64,000 bases of DNA from Paenibacillus alvei DSM 29 (GTDB taxonomy: Bacteria > Bacillota > Bacilli > Paenibacillales > Paenibacillaceae), in contig NZ_AMBZ01000002.1 in assembly GCF_000293805.1 (NCBI RefSeq), positions 209,001-273,000 on the forward strand, read 5' to 3'. Below, piece after piece: positions 1 to 10,222 of the stretch. The notes beneath the pieces are model-generated. The model was given only the letters and a program-made list of their open reading frames with translations, was not told the DNA's origin and searched no databases. Position numbers and translations under genes: made by a program. How positions within the stretch are numbered: position 1 is the first letter of the stretch; every line of letters starts with the position of its first letter.

Positions 1-773
1 CTTATGTTATCTGGAACAAGTGGGTAATTACTGCCACTTGCCGTCTTCAACACATATTTATAAGTAGGATTCTCCAATGGTTTAAAACCAGCATTCTCAA
101 TGTTGACAGCCACATTCACGTAATTAGAATCACCTGACGGGAATACGATAACACTACCGATGCTCGTTTTGATCGGAATATCATTCATTCGAACTGTACT
201 TTGTTTTCCAGCTATTGTAGATGTCATCATCCAAGTTGGGATACTAAATGATCCTAATCTATTTTCAAAATTTGATTTGCTGAAATCCCATTTAATAATG
301 TCAAAGTTCAAGTCATTAACTGTTAAGTGTTTTGCTATCTTCGTATAGTACGTGACATTCATTTGTGAAAGAGCCGGTACATTTTTCTTTTCTTTATCCT
401 TAGTTGTTAAGTTGCTTGAGTATACTGTTCCACTTTTCGTACGAACCTTAGTCCAATAATCAATGAGCGGAATGCTCCGTTGCTCATTATTGTAATAAGT
501 AAGCGTATAAGTCAGAATAGTTCCGTCATCCTGCTTATTGAGATTAACATCTGTTAGCTTAACAGAGCTTTTTGCTGTTAATTGAATTGGCTTCAGTTCA
601 TTCAAAGTATGTACTGGGGTTGGTTTGGTAACCTTTGTTTGCTTCTTATTTGCAGGTTGTTGTTTATTGCTGGCTGGATTATTTGCAGCGTATGCAGTCG
701 TAAATGTTATTGAAAAAGTACCGAGTACAAGAGACAGAGATAGCATCGTCGCAATGGCCGTTGTTCTTTTCAA
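1..773 (-). CDS. Secreted protein of unknown function, C-terminus beyond the left edge
   Basis: I read an uninterrupted minus-strand frame of 257 codons running off the window's left edge. It opens with TTG at 771-773, preceded by a strong Shine-Dalgarno GGAGGAACTAGA, which decides the start. A good -10 (TATAAT, complement of 809-814) lies about 36 bases upstream; no clear -35 is seen. The first 28 or so residues look like a signal peptide (KR, hydrophobic core, AYA-A cleavage region), followed by a low-complexity N/Q/K/P linker and a beta-rich region with many Tyr/Thr/Asn residues. This resembles secreted beta-sandwich proteins, but no family is recognised. It is separated from spaA by spaA's terminator, so it is its own unit. 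Export is likely; function is unknown. Confidence 0.75.
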   Translation of the reverse strand, partial: MKRTTAIATMLSLSLVLGTFSITFTTAYAANNPASNKQQPANKKQTKVTKPTPVHTLNELKPIQLTAKSSVKLTDVNLNKQDDGTILTYTLTYYNNEQRSIPLIDYWTKVRTKSGTVYSSNLTTKDKEKKNVPALSQMNVTYYTKIAKHLTVNDLNFDIIKWDFSKSNFENRLGSFSIPTWMMTSTIAGKQSTVRMNDIPIKTSIGSVIVFPSGDSNYVNVAVNIENAGFKPLENPTYKYVLKTASGSNYPLVPDNI

Positions 774-921
774 TCTAGTTCCTCCTATTTGTTCATTCTC
801 TTATATGTATTATAACGCGAATAGATAGGAGTTGGTTGCGGTTTTGAAATAAGTTTGAGGGTTACATTGTTGTAAGGAAACGAGATTATTGTATTCAATC
901 ATTAAAACTTAATATTTATAA

Positions 922-952
922 AAAAAGAAAGCCCCTTATGGGGCTTTCTTTT
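922..952 (-). terminator. Rho-independent terminator of spaA
   Basis: A hairpin with arms AGAAAGCCCC and GGGGCTTTCT around a four-base loop is flanked by A-run and T-run, starting a few bases after the spaA stop codon. The symmetry makes it potentially bidirectional, but it is best placed for spaA. Confidence 0.92.
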
Positions 953-958
953 TAAGGA

Positions 959-3910
959 TTACTTACCGGAGTATGTTCCAGGAAGGTAAAAGTCTTGAAT
1001 AACATTACCTTGTCTGTCTCGAACTACTGAAGTACCCTTGTCTTGAAGCTCAACACGGAATCTAGTGTCAGACTTCACTTCTTTTACGCTAGTTGGAAGG
1101 TTGAACAGAATCTTGAAGGATTTTTGCTCAGCTTTTCCATCTGTCGCAGCTTCGATTTTCACGATGTCTGCTTTTTGTGAATCAACTTCTACACCGAAGA
1201 ACTTGATGAATTGAGCAGTATCAGCAAAATCAGTATATACAACCGAGTTCACACTAACTACAGCTTCATAAGTAGCACCAGTTACAGTCGCTTTATTAAC
1301 TACAACAGAAGTTGCTTCCGGTCTAAGTTCACCGTTCACATCAACAGTGAATTTTTGAATACGATTTCCAAATGTATCTGTAGAATTGTCGTTTACTGCT
1401 ACCAATTGAGCACCAAACAGGTCTACTGGAAGTTTGTTGCTGTCATTGAATTTCAATGTCAATGTGTTTCCATCCTGTTGATAGCTGTTTGGAACTTTTG
1501 GTCCATCTACAGTAGTAACTTTGAAGTCACTTACATCAACATTATTCAACTTACCTGTCAATTTCACTTTCAACTCATTGCGATCTTTAACAGTAGCTTT
1601 TTCAGCCCATGTCACTTTAGCATCGCCAAGCTCTTTTACTTCAACTTTGTAGTTTTCGCCATCTTTGAACCAGTCGCCATCGATGTCTTTAATCAAGGTA
1701 GCTACAACATCTGGTGAATATGGATTTTTAACTTCGCCATCTGTAGTCAAGAAAGTACCACGTTTAGCATCGATACGGATTGTATCTGGTTGTACAAGTA
1801 CTGGAGTCTCATAATCATCATTCAAAGACTTACCGAATACTGTGTACTTCGCTTTAATAGTTGCATCACCGTCTCCATCCGTTTTCACCGCTTTAGGGAA
1901 TTGGATGTAGATATAGTCTTGGTTAGCGTCGTAGTTAGTCCATGCGCGAGCAGAACCACTCTTTGCATCAGCAGTGATTTTCTTAGAGAATGGAAGCATT
2001 GTGTTGCTCACATATGCGTTGTCTTTAACACCATTCACTTCTAAGATGTAGTCACCCTCATCCAAAGGTTTGATCAAGTCAATAGTAACGGTTTTCTTGT
2101 CTTTTTTGTAAGTAGGTGTTGTCAAGATTTTACCGTCATTTTTGTTGACAGCATCATGCTTGAAGAATTTACCATCTTTGTCTTTCAAGATATAGTTGTC
2201 ACGGTTAGTTGCGGAAGCCGCATCCAACTCTTTGTTGAATGTCAATATGATCTGATGATCGCTGTTTTTCAATTCAACTTTTTCTACTTCTGGACGTTCA
2301 GCATCCAAAGAAGGGTTAACTTTAACTTCACGGTTAGCTTTGTTATTGCTGTAATCCGTTGCACCTTCAATGTAAACTGTGTTTTCGCCCAAGTACAAAG
2401 CCTTAGATTTTTCGAATTTCACAGTTACGATGTTGTCTTTAATTTCTACCTCACCAGTGTTGCTGGAGTTTCCATGGTAGATTTTGCTGATCGATTTAAC
2501 AGTTTCGTTAAATTCGATTTCCAATTCCATTGGATCTTTTGCTTTTGCAGATACAACTTCTGGAGCAGTAGTATCTTCAGCAATTGTGAATGTTTTTTCA
2601 ACTGGAGCAATTTTCAAACCAGAGAAGTCTTCAACATTGCTGACTGTCAATTTGTGTTCGCCTACAGACAAGTCAGTGCTTACGATTGCAATGTTTGGAT
2701 AAACATATTTAACGGATGCACTAACTGTTTTGCCGTCAACTTTATAGTTGCTTGTAGTGAATACGCCTGATTTCTTAACTGGCTCGGAGAATACAACTTT
2801 GAATGCTTTTGTACCCAAGCCTACAACTTCTTTAGCTTCAGGAGTTTTCACGTCCATTGGCGTGAACTTCACTTTTTCATCGAAAGTTTTGGACTTATCT
2901 TCGTTTTGAACGCCTTTAACTTTCAACTCGATTTCTTTTTGGTTCTTCATTGTAGAAGAATCTTCTTCCTTAAGGAGAACGTAAACAGTGTTTTTGTCAA
3001 TCAATTTAGCACTGTCAACTTTAGCATCCTTAACTTCGTAGTTGTCAGCTTTTTCAGCGGATTTCTTATCAAGAGAACCGTCGAATTTAACAACTACTTC
3101 TTTCAAGTTTTCAGCTGTAACAGACTCGATTTTTTGAGCTGCTGTGATAGTGTAAGTCACTTTAGTAGTGATCTTGAACTCTTTGCCTTCTTTGTTCTTG
3201 TAAGTGAATGTCACTTCAGTTTCTTTGTTAGGCTCAAGAGCTTTATCCAAAGTTACCTTTTGAACTTCTTTGTCGGACATAGTGAATTCAACTGTTTTGG
3301 AGTCGATCACTTTGTAGGACGTTACTTTAGGACCTTTAGACATTTCGTCAGCTGCAAATGCTGCTTCTACCAATTGAGCGCGAGTTGCATTTGCTTTAGG
3401 GTTTGCATCTTTGGAGAACAAACCAGCGTTAACTGCTGCTTCGAAGTATCCTTTTGCCCAATCAGTAGCTTTGTTTTGAGCATCTTTAACTGGCTCAAGT
3501 TTCAAAGCAGTAACCAAAGTTTTGGATGCTTCTTCAACTGTGATTTTACCGTTGAAGTCAAAGATTTTCTTAGTCAAATCTTTACCTTGCATCAAGCCTT
3601 CAGCTGTTACAGCTTCGATGAATGGAGCTGCCCAGTTTTTAGCATCATAGTTTTTATCTTTGTAAGAATATTGTCCATGGATTTCTTTCAAACCGAACAA
3701 TTTAACAAGAACTTTAGCGAACTCAGCACGAGTCATATCTTGACCAAGTTTCGCGTCAGTAGTTCCTGGATAGCCGGAGAATACACCAGCTTCTTTCAAA
3801 GCATCAAATTTCTCTTGAGTTGTTTTTGCTGCGTCAGCACCGAAAGCTACGTTTGCGAACATAGAGAACGCCATAGCAACGGAAAGCAGAAGGGCCAATC
3901 TTTTCTTCAT
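959..3910 (-). CDS. spaA: S-layer protein SpaA
   Basis: This is the structural protein of the crystalline surface layer. From the ATG at 3908-3910 it has 983 residues: a 24-residue signal peptide ending AFG, then three SLH domains in the first 200 residues carrying the binding motifs TRAE (60-63), TVEE (124-127) and TRAQ (176-179). A long array of Ig-like beta domains rich in Lys, Asp, Thr and Val follows, with no Cys. Length, signal peptide and the motif trio match the P. alvei S-layer glycoprotein as I recall it. SLH domains bind pyruvylated secondary cell wall polymer, made by the neighbouring tagO/tagA/csaB genes. A GGAGGAG stretch precedes this ATG. The frame stays open upstream to 4066 and includes a second well-placed start (see 3986-4013). 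It is transcribed alone, with a promoter candidate at 4134-4162 and a terminator at 922-952. Confidence 0.95.
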   Translation of the reverse strand: MKKRLALLLSVAMAFSMFANVAFGADAAKTTQEKFDALKEAGVFSGYPGTTDAKLGQDMTRAEFAKVLVKLFGLKEIHGQYSYKDKNYDAKNWAAPFIEAVTAEGLMQGKDLTKKIFDFNGKITVEEASKTLVTALKLEPVKDAQNKATDWAKGYFEAAVNAGLFSKDANPKANATRAQLVEAAFAADEMSKGPKVTSYKVIDSKTVEFTMSDKEVQKVTLDKALEPNKETEVTFTYKNKEGKEFKITTKVTYTITAAQKIESVTAENLKEVVVKFDGSLDKKSAEKADNYEVKDAKVDSAKLIDKNTVYVLLKEEDSSTMKNQKEIELKVKGVQNEDKSKTFDEKVKFTPMDVKTPEAKEVVGLGTKAFKVVFSEPVKKSGVFTTSNYKVDGKTVSASVKYVYPNIAIVSTDLSVGEHKLTVSNVEDFSGLKIAPVEKTFTIAEDTTAPEVVSAKAKDPMELEIEFNETVKSISKIYHGNSSNTGEVEIKDNIVTVKFEKSKALYLGENTVYIEGATDYSNNKANREVKVNPSLDAERPEVEKVELKNSDHQIILTFNKELDAASATNRDNYILKDKDGKFFKHDAVNKNDGKILTTPTYKKDKKTVTIDLIKPLDEGDYILEVNGVKDNAYVSNTMLPFSKKITADAKSGSARAWTNYDANQDYIYIQFPKAVKTDGDGDATIKAKYTVFGKSLNDDYETPVLVQPDTIRIDAKRGTFLTTDGEVKNPYSPDVVATLIKDIDGDWFKDGENYKVEVKELGDAKVTWAEKATVKDRNELKVKLTGKLNNVDVSDFKVTTVDGPKVPNSYQQDGNTLTLKFNDSNKLPVDLFGAQLVAVNDNSTDTFGNRIQKFTVDVNGELRPEATSVVVNKATVTGATYEAVVSVNSVVYTDFADTAQFIKFFGVEVDSQKADIVKIEAATDGKAEQKSFKILFNLPTSVKEVKSDTRFRVELQDKGTSVVRDRQGNVIQDFYLPGTYSGK

Positions 3911-3941
3911 AACCTTTTTTTCTCCTCCTCTAAATTGCTTC

Positions 3942-3968
3942 GTTTGTTGAGTTTGTTGCGTTTGTTGC
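3942..3968 (-). repeat. Three 9-bp tandem repeats in the spaA leader
   Basis: Three consecutive 9-base units, GTTTGTTGA then GTTTGTTGC twice on the plus strand. On the transcribed strand they read as Gln-Gln-Thr repeats if the leader is translated from the upstream in-frame start. They sit between the two possible spaA ribosome binding sites. Confidence 0.8.
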
Positions 3969-3985
3969 GTAGAAGTTTGATAGTT

Positions 3986-4013
3986 CATTTCCCTCATTCG
4001 CCGATTCACCCCC
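3986..4013 (-). promoter_or_regulatory. Second ribosome binding site and in-frame start upstream of spaA
   Basis: On the minus strand GGGGGTGA (complement of 4006-4013) stands 8 bases before an ATG at 3995-3997, with another ATG at 3986-3988. Both ATGs are in frame with spaA and no stop intervenes. The upstream frame would add 29 (or 26) residues, including the Gln-Gln-Thr repeats, in front of the signal peptide. This could be a translated leader that sets ribosome loading for spaA, an alternative precursor, or fortuitous. The spacing is as good as that of the accepted start. Confidence 0.5.
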
Positions 4014-4133
4014 TTCCTAGAGTGAGCGAAATGTAATCTAAAAAGAAGTCTGCAACATAAGGACATGCCACAGAAACTAGTAATCGATTAGGAACAAATG
4101 AAAATAAATAGAAATACTCATACCACTCTAGAC

Positions 4134-4162
4134 ATTATACAATGTCAATTGCCTAGCGTAAA
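4134..4162 (-). promoter_or_regulatory. SigA-type promoter candidate for spaA
   Basis: Minus strand: -35 TTTACG (4157-4162), 17-base spacer, -10 TATAAT (4134-4139). It predicts a leader of about 215 bases before the spaA ATG at 3910. Long leaders are usual for S-layer genes, whose mRNAs are very stable. Confidence 0.6.
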
Positions 4163-4539
4163 GTATATTTTTGTGAAATACAGGGAACACTTATGAATTT
4201 AACCACTGTATTCGAGCTTCATCATATTAAACGCACAGGTTTCAAAAAAGTTGCGCTCTGCGTGAAATTATTTAAATATTTTTTCGCAGATTTCAAACAT
4301 TTACTTGCTTATTACAATCATCAACTGCATATACACGGATATGCTATACATATTGCAATACTTGAATTCATTTATATGTATGCATTAACGAATACATATC
4401 CTAGTATAGCGCCTTCATAGCGATGAGTCACTCGTCAATGTTTTCCACTGAATGACAGATCACCCATGAATATGATCATAGGTAGATTCGTTACATTATT
4501 TCCAGATCCATGATCCTGATGCTACGTATCTCTTCTATA
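4163..4539. other. AT-rich intergenic region between slhA and spaA
   Basis: No credible gene is seen; short open frames here lack ribosome binding sites. It holds an inverted repeat with 8-base arms ATATGTAT/ATACATAT at 4374-4399 and a weaker one (GCATAT/ATATGC) at about 4327-4344. Either could be part of spaA control, with further promoters upstream of the one called at 4134. Confidence 0.4.
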
Positions 4540-4580
4540 TATAAAGGAAGAGAGCCGAGCATTCGACTCTCCCCTTTATT
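4540..4580 (-). terminator. Probable terminator of slhA
   Basis: An imperfect hairpin pairs AAAGG..GAGAG with CTCTC..CCTTT, about 30 bases after the slhA stop. The tail is AT-rich but lacks a long U-run, so the call is moderate. Confidence 0.5.
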
Positions 4581-4608
4581 ACCCGTGAATGTACTTAATG
4601 AATCCGTG

Positions 4609-7600
4609 TTACATCTTAGGCAGTTTCTTCAAATCAATCATAGCGCGCGCCATGATTAGGGCAGCATCGCCACGGAGCATATTCGCAGATGGCTGGAATA
4701 CATACCCTTTCTTCGGATCAGAAGGATCGATTGGAACTCCCGAAATAAAGCCTTTCTTCGCTATCGCAAGTACAGACGGCTGTGCATAGTAATCAATCTT
4801 GTCTGCATCTTGGAAGTACTTCAATAGATCCTTGCGAACCTTGTCGCGATTCGTATCCAGCTTCAAGTTCAATGCTTTCGCAAGCATGACTGCTGCATCC
4901 TGACGAACAATAGAATAGTCGCCGCCAAATTCATTCGGCGATACACCACGGACGATACCTTCACGTGCGGCAGTTTCAACATAACGGAAGTCCCACAGCT
5001 GATTCACATTGATTGTATTCATCTTATCTGCTTGTGGCACTACAACATCATTGAAATGCTTCTTGCCGTCATAGTTCAACGGAATTTCCTTCGCACGAAC
5101 GATCATGCGAGTGAATTCGCCACGAGATACATACATATCTGTACCAAACATGGAGAACGGATCAAATGGATTCATGACACCTTTTGCAAAAATCGTTTCA
5201 ATGAAGTCACGTGCGTAAGGATGCTGTACCACATCATGATAAGAGTAAGACATCTTACCAACTACATAGTATCCAAAGCGCGTAAATGGAACTGTAACGG
5301 TATGCTTTTTCGCATCAACGACTCCACCGATGTTTTCCCATTGCTGCAATTCCGAATCAAAGCGGAACACACTCACTGTGCGACCACCGTCATCTGTTAC
5401 ATTTTTATCATAGCTCAAAATCAATTTACCTGGTTTAGACAAGATCAGCTCATTGCGCAGGTCACGCTTATAGAACATCTCAATTGGTGAACCTGGATAT
5501 TGATATGGCTCAGCGCCATATTTAATTGGATCATAAACAGAGTCTGTCTTGATGTCATCCGCTTGACCTGGATCCATCCAAATGACCGGACCGGCCTTAA
5601 TAAAGCGCTCTGGGAAGCTCGCCTCAAAAATGTTCTTTGCTTCAATTTTCGCCAAATCATAGTTTGCAGGCTGGTACTCAAATTCGCGACGGTCTACTTC
5701 TCCATCGAACGAGTTCGCAATTGCAAACAGAAGATTATGGCCGCTAAATACTTGGTTTTTAAAGTTCTGCGGCACATTATAGTCACGTCTTACAAGATTC
5801 GCACCTTTTTCGAACGTTAAGTTTACGATGCCTTCAAAAACTTTATGTGATTTTTTCATCGGCTCCATATACTGAGCACCTGGAATCGACGTAGGTACAT
5901 ACTTCACCGTAATGGTATTTTTGAATGTATCTTTGCCTCTTGAAATAGCTATTTCGATCTTATTGTCTTTATTTGCCTTAAGGCCAACGACAAATGCACG
6001 ATACGCATTTTCGTATGGCTTTTGTGTCTTGTCATAGCTTGGGTAGTAAATAATTTTTTCTGCTGGAATTTTATTAATAACTACCTTTTCTGCCCCTGGC
6101 GAGTCAATAATGACTTCAACAAAGTTTTGGTTAACCACTCGCTTTTCAAGCGCTGGCTTCAAGATCGTGTAAGGTACATCTACCGGTACAACTTCTAGGC
6201 GATATGTTGCACGAGGACCGCCTTCGCCACTGTTAAATACAGTCATGTTCATTGCGACAGGAGTTCCATCACCAGGAAGATTTATGCCCTTAATAATAAA
6301 GCTAAAGAATTGTTTATCATTATCGTAGTAAACAGAGATTCCGTTAACCACAGCACCTGAATTGTACGTATCCCCATTTTTGTCCGTGAACATATTTTCC
6401 AATGTCCACTCAACTTTCCCTAATGGGTTTTTATCGTTTTTCAAAACAGGAGATTGGATCACTAACTTGTAATTCTGAAGCTCGTTAGCCGTACCGCTTC
6501 CTCGAAGGCTAGAAATTTTTGCTTCGATTTCAGCTTTGTTTTTTCCGAGATCAATAAAGTCGAACGTACCGTATACATTCATTTGCGCTTCACGAGTCAA
6601 ATAAACGCTGCCTTTTTTCTCAAAGCGAGGATCATTTGGCTTCGGATCCGGATACGTTGTGCTGTATGGATAAATTCCGTCTGTCTCAGGTGCTGGAATA
6701 ACCGGCAAGTTCGTCGGAATAAGCGTTACCGTAATAGTGTTCTCGTAATGCGATTTTTGGGAACGGAATACAAATTTAATTTTGTTGTCTCCCATATACA
6801 ACGCATCAAAGGCCTTTTTTGGGCTTACTAATTTGAATTGACTATTTGAAGCGCCTTTAGTCAGTTCCAATGTTGTATTATTAACACTGAAAAATACCGT
6901 TTGATCTGTCCCAGAGTATTTAAGCTCTTCTTCGTTGGCAATATTGTAGATTTGACCCGCCAAGTCCTGCAATTCTTTCATGACTTGATCTTGACGCTGG
7001 GCATTTGTTGTATCTGTATAAATCTTTTGGCCATCAAATGCTCCGTCGTATTTTACATATGGTCCATATAAAAGAGTAACCGTTGCCGTATATGTTTCAT
7101 TAGAGCCATCCAATCGAAACACAATCGTCTGTTTCCCTGTGCTTGGCAGCTTGTCAATCAGGTATACAACCCGACTCATGGATGTCGGCACCCCATTGAT
7201 ATTTTCAACTGTAACATCCTCGGCAACAATCGTAGGATTTAAATGGTAAGTATTTGCATTTTGCTTTTTGCCTAATGCGTCGGTTACAGATTCAATCGAA
7301 ATTCTAGGACTGCTTCCATTAGGCACTAAAAATTGGATTGCAGCCGGCATGGAAAATAACTGCGCACCGTCCAGCTTTCCGCCTTGCAGCGCAACAATTT
7401 CCCCAGGCGTCATTGTGTTGTTATATCCACTCAAATAATTAGCTGCGTAAATATATGGTTTGCCCGCATCCTTTAGCAATACAGAAAATCCAGACATACT
7501 CTGCAAAGAAGGAGTAGACAAAGCATAGTTTGTCGATGTTAATGTTAAGTTGGTACGCTTATCTTTTTGGACAGCACCCGCTATTTCAAATGAGTACTCG

Positions 7601-8615
7601 ACAAATTTGGGATTCGAAGAGACTTCTGTCACATTGGTTGCATTACCGTTTGTTTTATTACCGGTACTCGTTTCAATCGTCTCATATGCGACACCAACAC
7701 TAGTCGGCTTCGTTTTGGTTGCATCGTAAGGGATAAGAACGCGACCATAAATTATACCGTTAGTATTAGCAGTAATCGTAGGACTTTGCGATAAATCATA
7801 TTTTGTTGTTCCGCCATCTTCCTTCATGTGAACATCATGGAACGTTACATCGCCATTGAAAAATGCCACTTCTCTTGTTGTTTCAACCGATTGTGTACCG
7901 TTAAATACTTTAATTTTAACTAAGTTCCGGCCTTGCTCAATGGCAATTGGAGAAGCAAAGAACGTCCAGTCATTGCTCTTAGACACACCAAAGGACCAGC
8001 TTCGTCCGTTCACGTCAATTTGAACTTTATCCGCATTCGGTGCTTTACCGGAGATGCTGACGTTTACCGTTTTTTACCTTGAGAAGCATCCGAGTAAACA
8101 ATTGTCGACTCATCTTCTTTCAAGTTATAGACATTCCCATCCAAAGATACGGACATGTCGTACATCGTTGGACCATTGCGGTACTCGATAAAGATGGAGT
8201 CATACACATCCGACATGCCTTGCAAGCCTTTGAATGTAATTTGGTTCAAGCCAGGGTACAACTGTAAATTATACAATTGAATTTTCGAACCATTGATCAT
8301 AATGTTAGCCGTTTGGCCTTCACGTTTATCGTTTTGATCCACTAAATATTTATCCGTCGCGTTTGGATCAGGATTTTTATTCAGCTTGTACACGCTATAA
8401 GATATCGAATTTCCGTTAACGCCATTCAATGTACCTTCTAACGTCACACGTTCACTGTTCGTTATACGTGCAGACGTAGGTGAATACTGTTCATTCGGAA
8501 ATACGAAATGGTTGGCGCTTGCTGCGAATGCCGTTGATACTGCTGTACCGAGCGAAGCCGGGATGAGCGTAACGACGAGCGCGAGCGTCAACAGTATGGA
8601 TACCAGTTTCTTCAA
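4609..8615 (-). pseudogene. slhA: SLH-domain surface protein SlhA, interrupted by one missing base
   Basis: Two abutting frames make one gene. The TTG at 8613-8615 (preceded by AAGGAGG) opens a signal peptide and 183 residues ending at a stop at 8064-8066. The next frame continues from about 8075 to 4609. Adding one T to the six-T run at 8070-8075 (an A in the gene) gives 1336 codons including the stop, hence 1335 residues. The C-terminus carries three SLH domains with SRGE, VRQD and LRGD in place of TRAE. Both the length and this motif trio match P. alvei SlhA, reported as needed for swarming and biofilm formation. The middle part is beta-rich and repetitive, with no recognised enzyme domain. 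As written the gene would yield only a 183-residue secreted fragment. Sequencing error or slipped-strand variation could explain the lesion. It lies directly downstream of tagO. Confidence 0.92.
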
Positions 8616-8835
8616 CGCTATTAGCCTCCTTGTTTTAGAACCGTATTTGAGTTGCCCCTATCGGCTCGACACTTCCTTGTACTTCTGTTATCGGCTAATC
8701 TCGTCCTAAATTTTAGTCAATCCTCCGAAGTTTGTATCGCATATCGAACTGTAAGACAATTAAAAATAGTCTGTTATAGCAAAGAGCGGTATCAAGTGAA
8801 AGGAAAAGGTATCCATAGTAATAAAAACGAAAGGG
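8616..8835 (-). promoter_or_regulatory. slhA upstream region with a spaced direct repeat
   Basis: It contains two copies of TATCGGCT (8659-8666 and 8689-8696), exactly 30 bases apart, about 45 bases upstream of the slhA start. That layout suggests a regulator site. A weak promoter (TTGTCT, 17 bases, TACAAA on the minus strand) lies further upstream. No gene is seen. Confidence 0.35.
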
Positions 8836-8912
8836 GCATAACAAAAAACCTTTGCCCCAAGCAGTTCAGGCTAAATGCCTGACTCCACTAAGAGAGCAAA
8901 GGTTATGCGTGC
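8836..8912 (-). terminator. Branched hairpin terminator after tagO
   Basis: Outer arms 8847-8854 and 8897-8904 (AACCTTTG/CAAAGGTT) enclose an inner hairpin TCAGGC-TAAAT-GCCTGA (8866-8882) and a small third one. On the minus strand the outer stem is followed by TTTTTTG. The outer arms extend as GCATAA/TTATGC past a short A-run bulge. It should end tagO transcription before slhA; the branching is unusual for a simple terminator. Confidence 0.7.
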
Positions 8913-8974
8913 AACATACAATATAATAGCGAGCTTACTTCATCAAAGTCCGCATGTAATAATTGTGGTAATCG

Positions 8975-10120
8975 TTATTTCGAACGCGATTCGGCGTGCA
9001 CCTTCATGCGCAAGCGATGCAATACGTTCAGCATCGGTTTTCTCGTCTTGCTTACGATACCAATCACTTCAGCCCCAAGCTGGAGCGATACGAGCAGGAC
9101 GCAGATGACGACCAAAGTTACCCAGTTCGCATCATTCGATGCGGCAACAGATTGGATTACAGCCAGCAATCCGAAGAATGCAGCGATACCGTAGATGATG
9201 AGCACTGTCTTCCGATGGCTGAAGCCCAATTCGCGCAGGCAATGGTGCAAGTGCCCTTTGTCTGGTGCGAATATCGGCTTCTTTTGCAGCCAGCGGCGTA
9301 CAATCGCAAAGAATGTATCCGACAGCGGCACACCAATAATAAGCAATGGTGTAATGAACGACATAATCGCAATTTGCTTAAAGCCCAGCATAGATAGAAC
9401 TGCCAAGCTAAAGCCTAAGAACAAGGAACCAGAGTCCCCCATAAAGATCTTCGCCGGATGGAAGTTAAAGAACAAAAATCCAATAATGCTTCCAAGCAAG
9501 ACGGCGCAGAGCAAAATAATTACGGGGTTGCCCATAAAAATGGCCATGACCAGTATCGTGGCAATGGCAATGCCGGATACCCCAGCTGCCAGTCCGTCCA
9601 AGCCATCAATCAAGTTAATGGCGTTCGTTACACCAACGATCCAAAAGATCGTAAGCGGAATTGCAATCCATGTTTCAATAAATAAATATTTATCGCCAAA
9701 CGGCACATTTACAAAATCTACAGTTAAATCAAATCCGAATACCACGACACACGCAGCAACAATCTGACCGAGCAGCTTTGCTTTCGCAGACAGTTCAACA
9801 CGATCATCCAGCGCACCAATCAGAATAATGATGGAACCTCCGGCAAGCAGCGCCTTCACAAGATTCGCATCTCGCGATGAACCAAGCAGTGTATCAGGGA
9901 TAAAAAGCATAAGTCCAAGCAGCGTAATTACAAACGCCGCAAAAATAGCCAAACCACCCATGCGGGGCATGATGCGCGTATGCACTTTCCGCGCATTCGG
10001 TACGTCGACCGCACCTACTTTGATCGCAAATTTCTTCACTAAAGGCGTTAATCCAGTGGCAAGCAGCAGTGCTGCCAAGCAGCCACCAATTGCGTATACG
10101 GTCATCATCGGTAGTTTCAA
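8975..10120 (-). CDS. tagO: Undecaprenyl-phosphate GlcNAc-1-phosphate transferase TagO
   Basis: A polytopic membrane enzyme of the MraY/WecA/TagO family that moves GlcNAc-1-phosphate from UDP-GlcNAc to undecaprenyl phosphate, the first committed step of lipid-linked wall polymer synthesis. The 381 residues show about 10-11 hydrophobic segments and the family motifs: DVPNARKVH early, GALDDR near residue 105, LIDGLDGLAAG, then GDSGSLFLG and the His-rich cytoplasmic loop APDKGHLHHCL. Next to tagA and csaB its most likely product is the secondary cell wall polymer that holds SpaA and SlhA. It may also serve teichoic acid or other wall glycopolymers, as the family is multifunctional. A branched terminator follows. 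Confidence 0.93.
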   Translation of the reverse strand: MKLPMMTVYAIGGCLAALLLATGLTPLVKKFAIKVGAVDVPNARKVHTRIMPRMGGLAIFAAFVITLLGLMLFIPDTLLGSSRDANLVKALLAGGSIIILIGALDDRVELSAKAKLLGQIVAACVVVFGFDLTVDFVNVPFGDKYLFIETWIAIPLTIFWIVGVTNAINLIDGLDGLAAGVSGIAIATILVMAIFMGNPVIILLCAVLLGSIIGFLFFNFHPAKIFMGDSGSLFLGFSLAVLSMLGFKQIAIMSFITPLLIIGVPLSDTFFAIVRRWLQKKPIFAPDKGHLHHCLRELGFSHRKTVLIIYGIAAFFGLLAVIQSVAASNDANWVTLVVICVLLVSLQLGAEVIGIVSKTRKPMLNVLHRLRMKVHAESRSK

Positions 10121-10222
10121 CCCCCATTTATGTTACCGGATCGAATTATACTCCGTTCAAAATGGAAACACCAATGCCGGATTCATGTGAAAACTTACGA
10201 AAATGAAAGATTATACGTCATT

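Noticed and set aside
3942-3968. Tandem repeats considered as a CRISPR remnant
   Set aside because: Nine-base direct tandem copies without spacers; they read as a coding or leader repeat.
2906-4036. Long plus-strand open frame opposite spaA (376 codons)
   Set aside because: It lies wholly antisense to spaA, is full of Phe/Cys/Ser typical of reverse-frame reading, and has no ribosome binding site.
4193-4420. 75-codon plus-strand frame in the spaA upstream region
   Set aside because: No Shine-Dalgarno, AT-driven composition, and it overlaps likely spaA control elements.
8064-8615. Independent 183-residue secreted protein upstream of the SLH protein
   Set aside because: One base restores a single 1335-residue SlhA, and no start signals exist for the downstream part.
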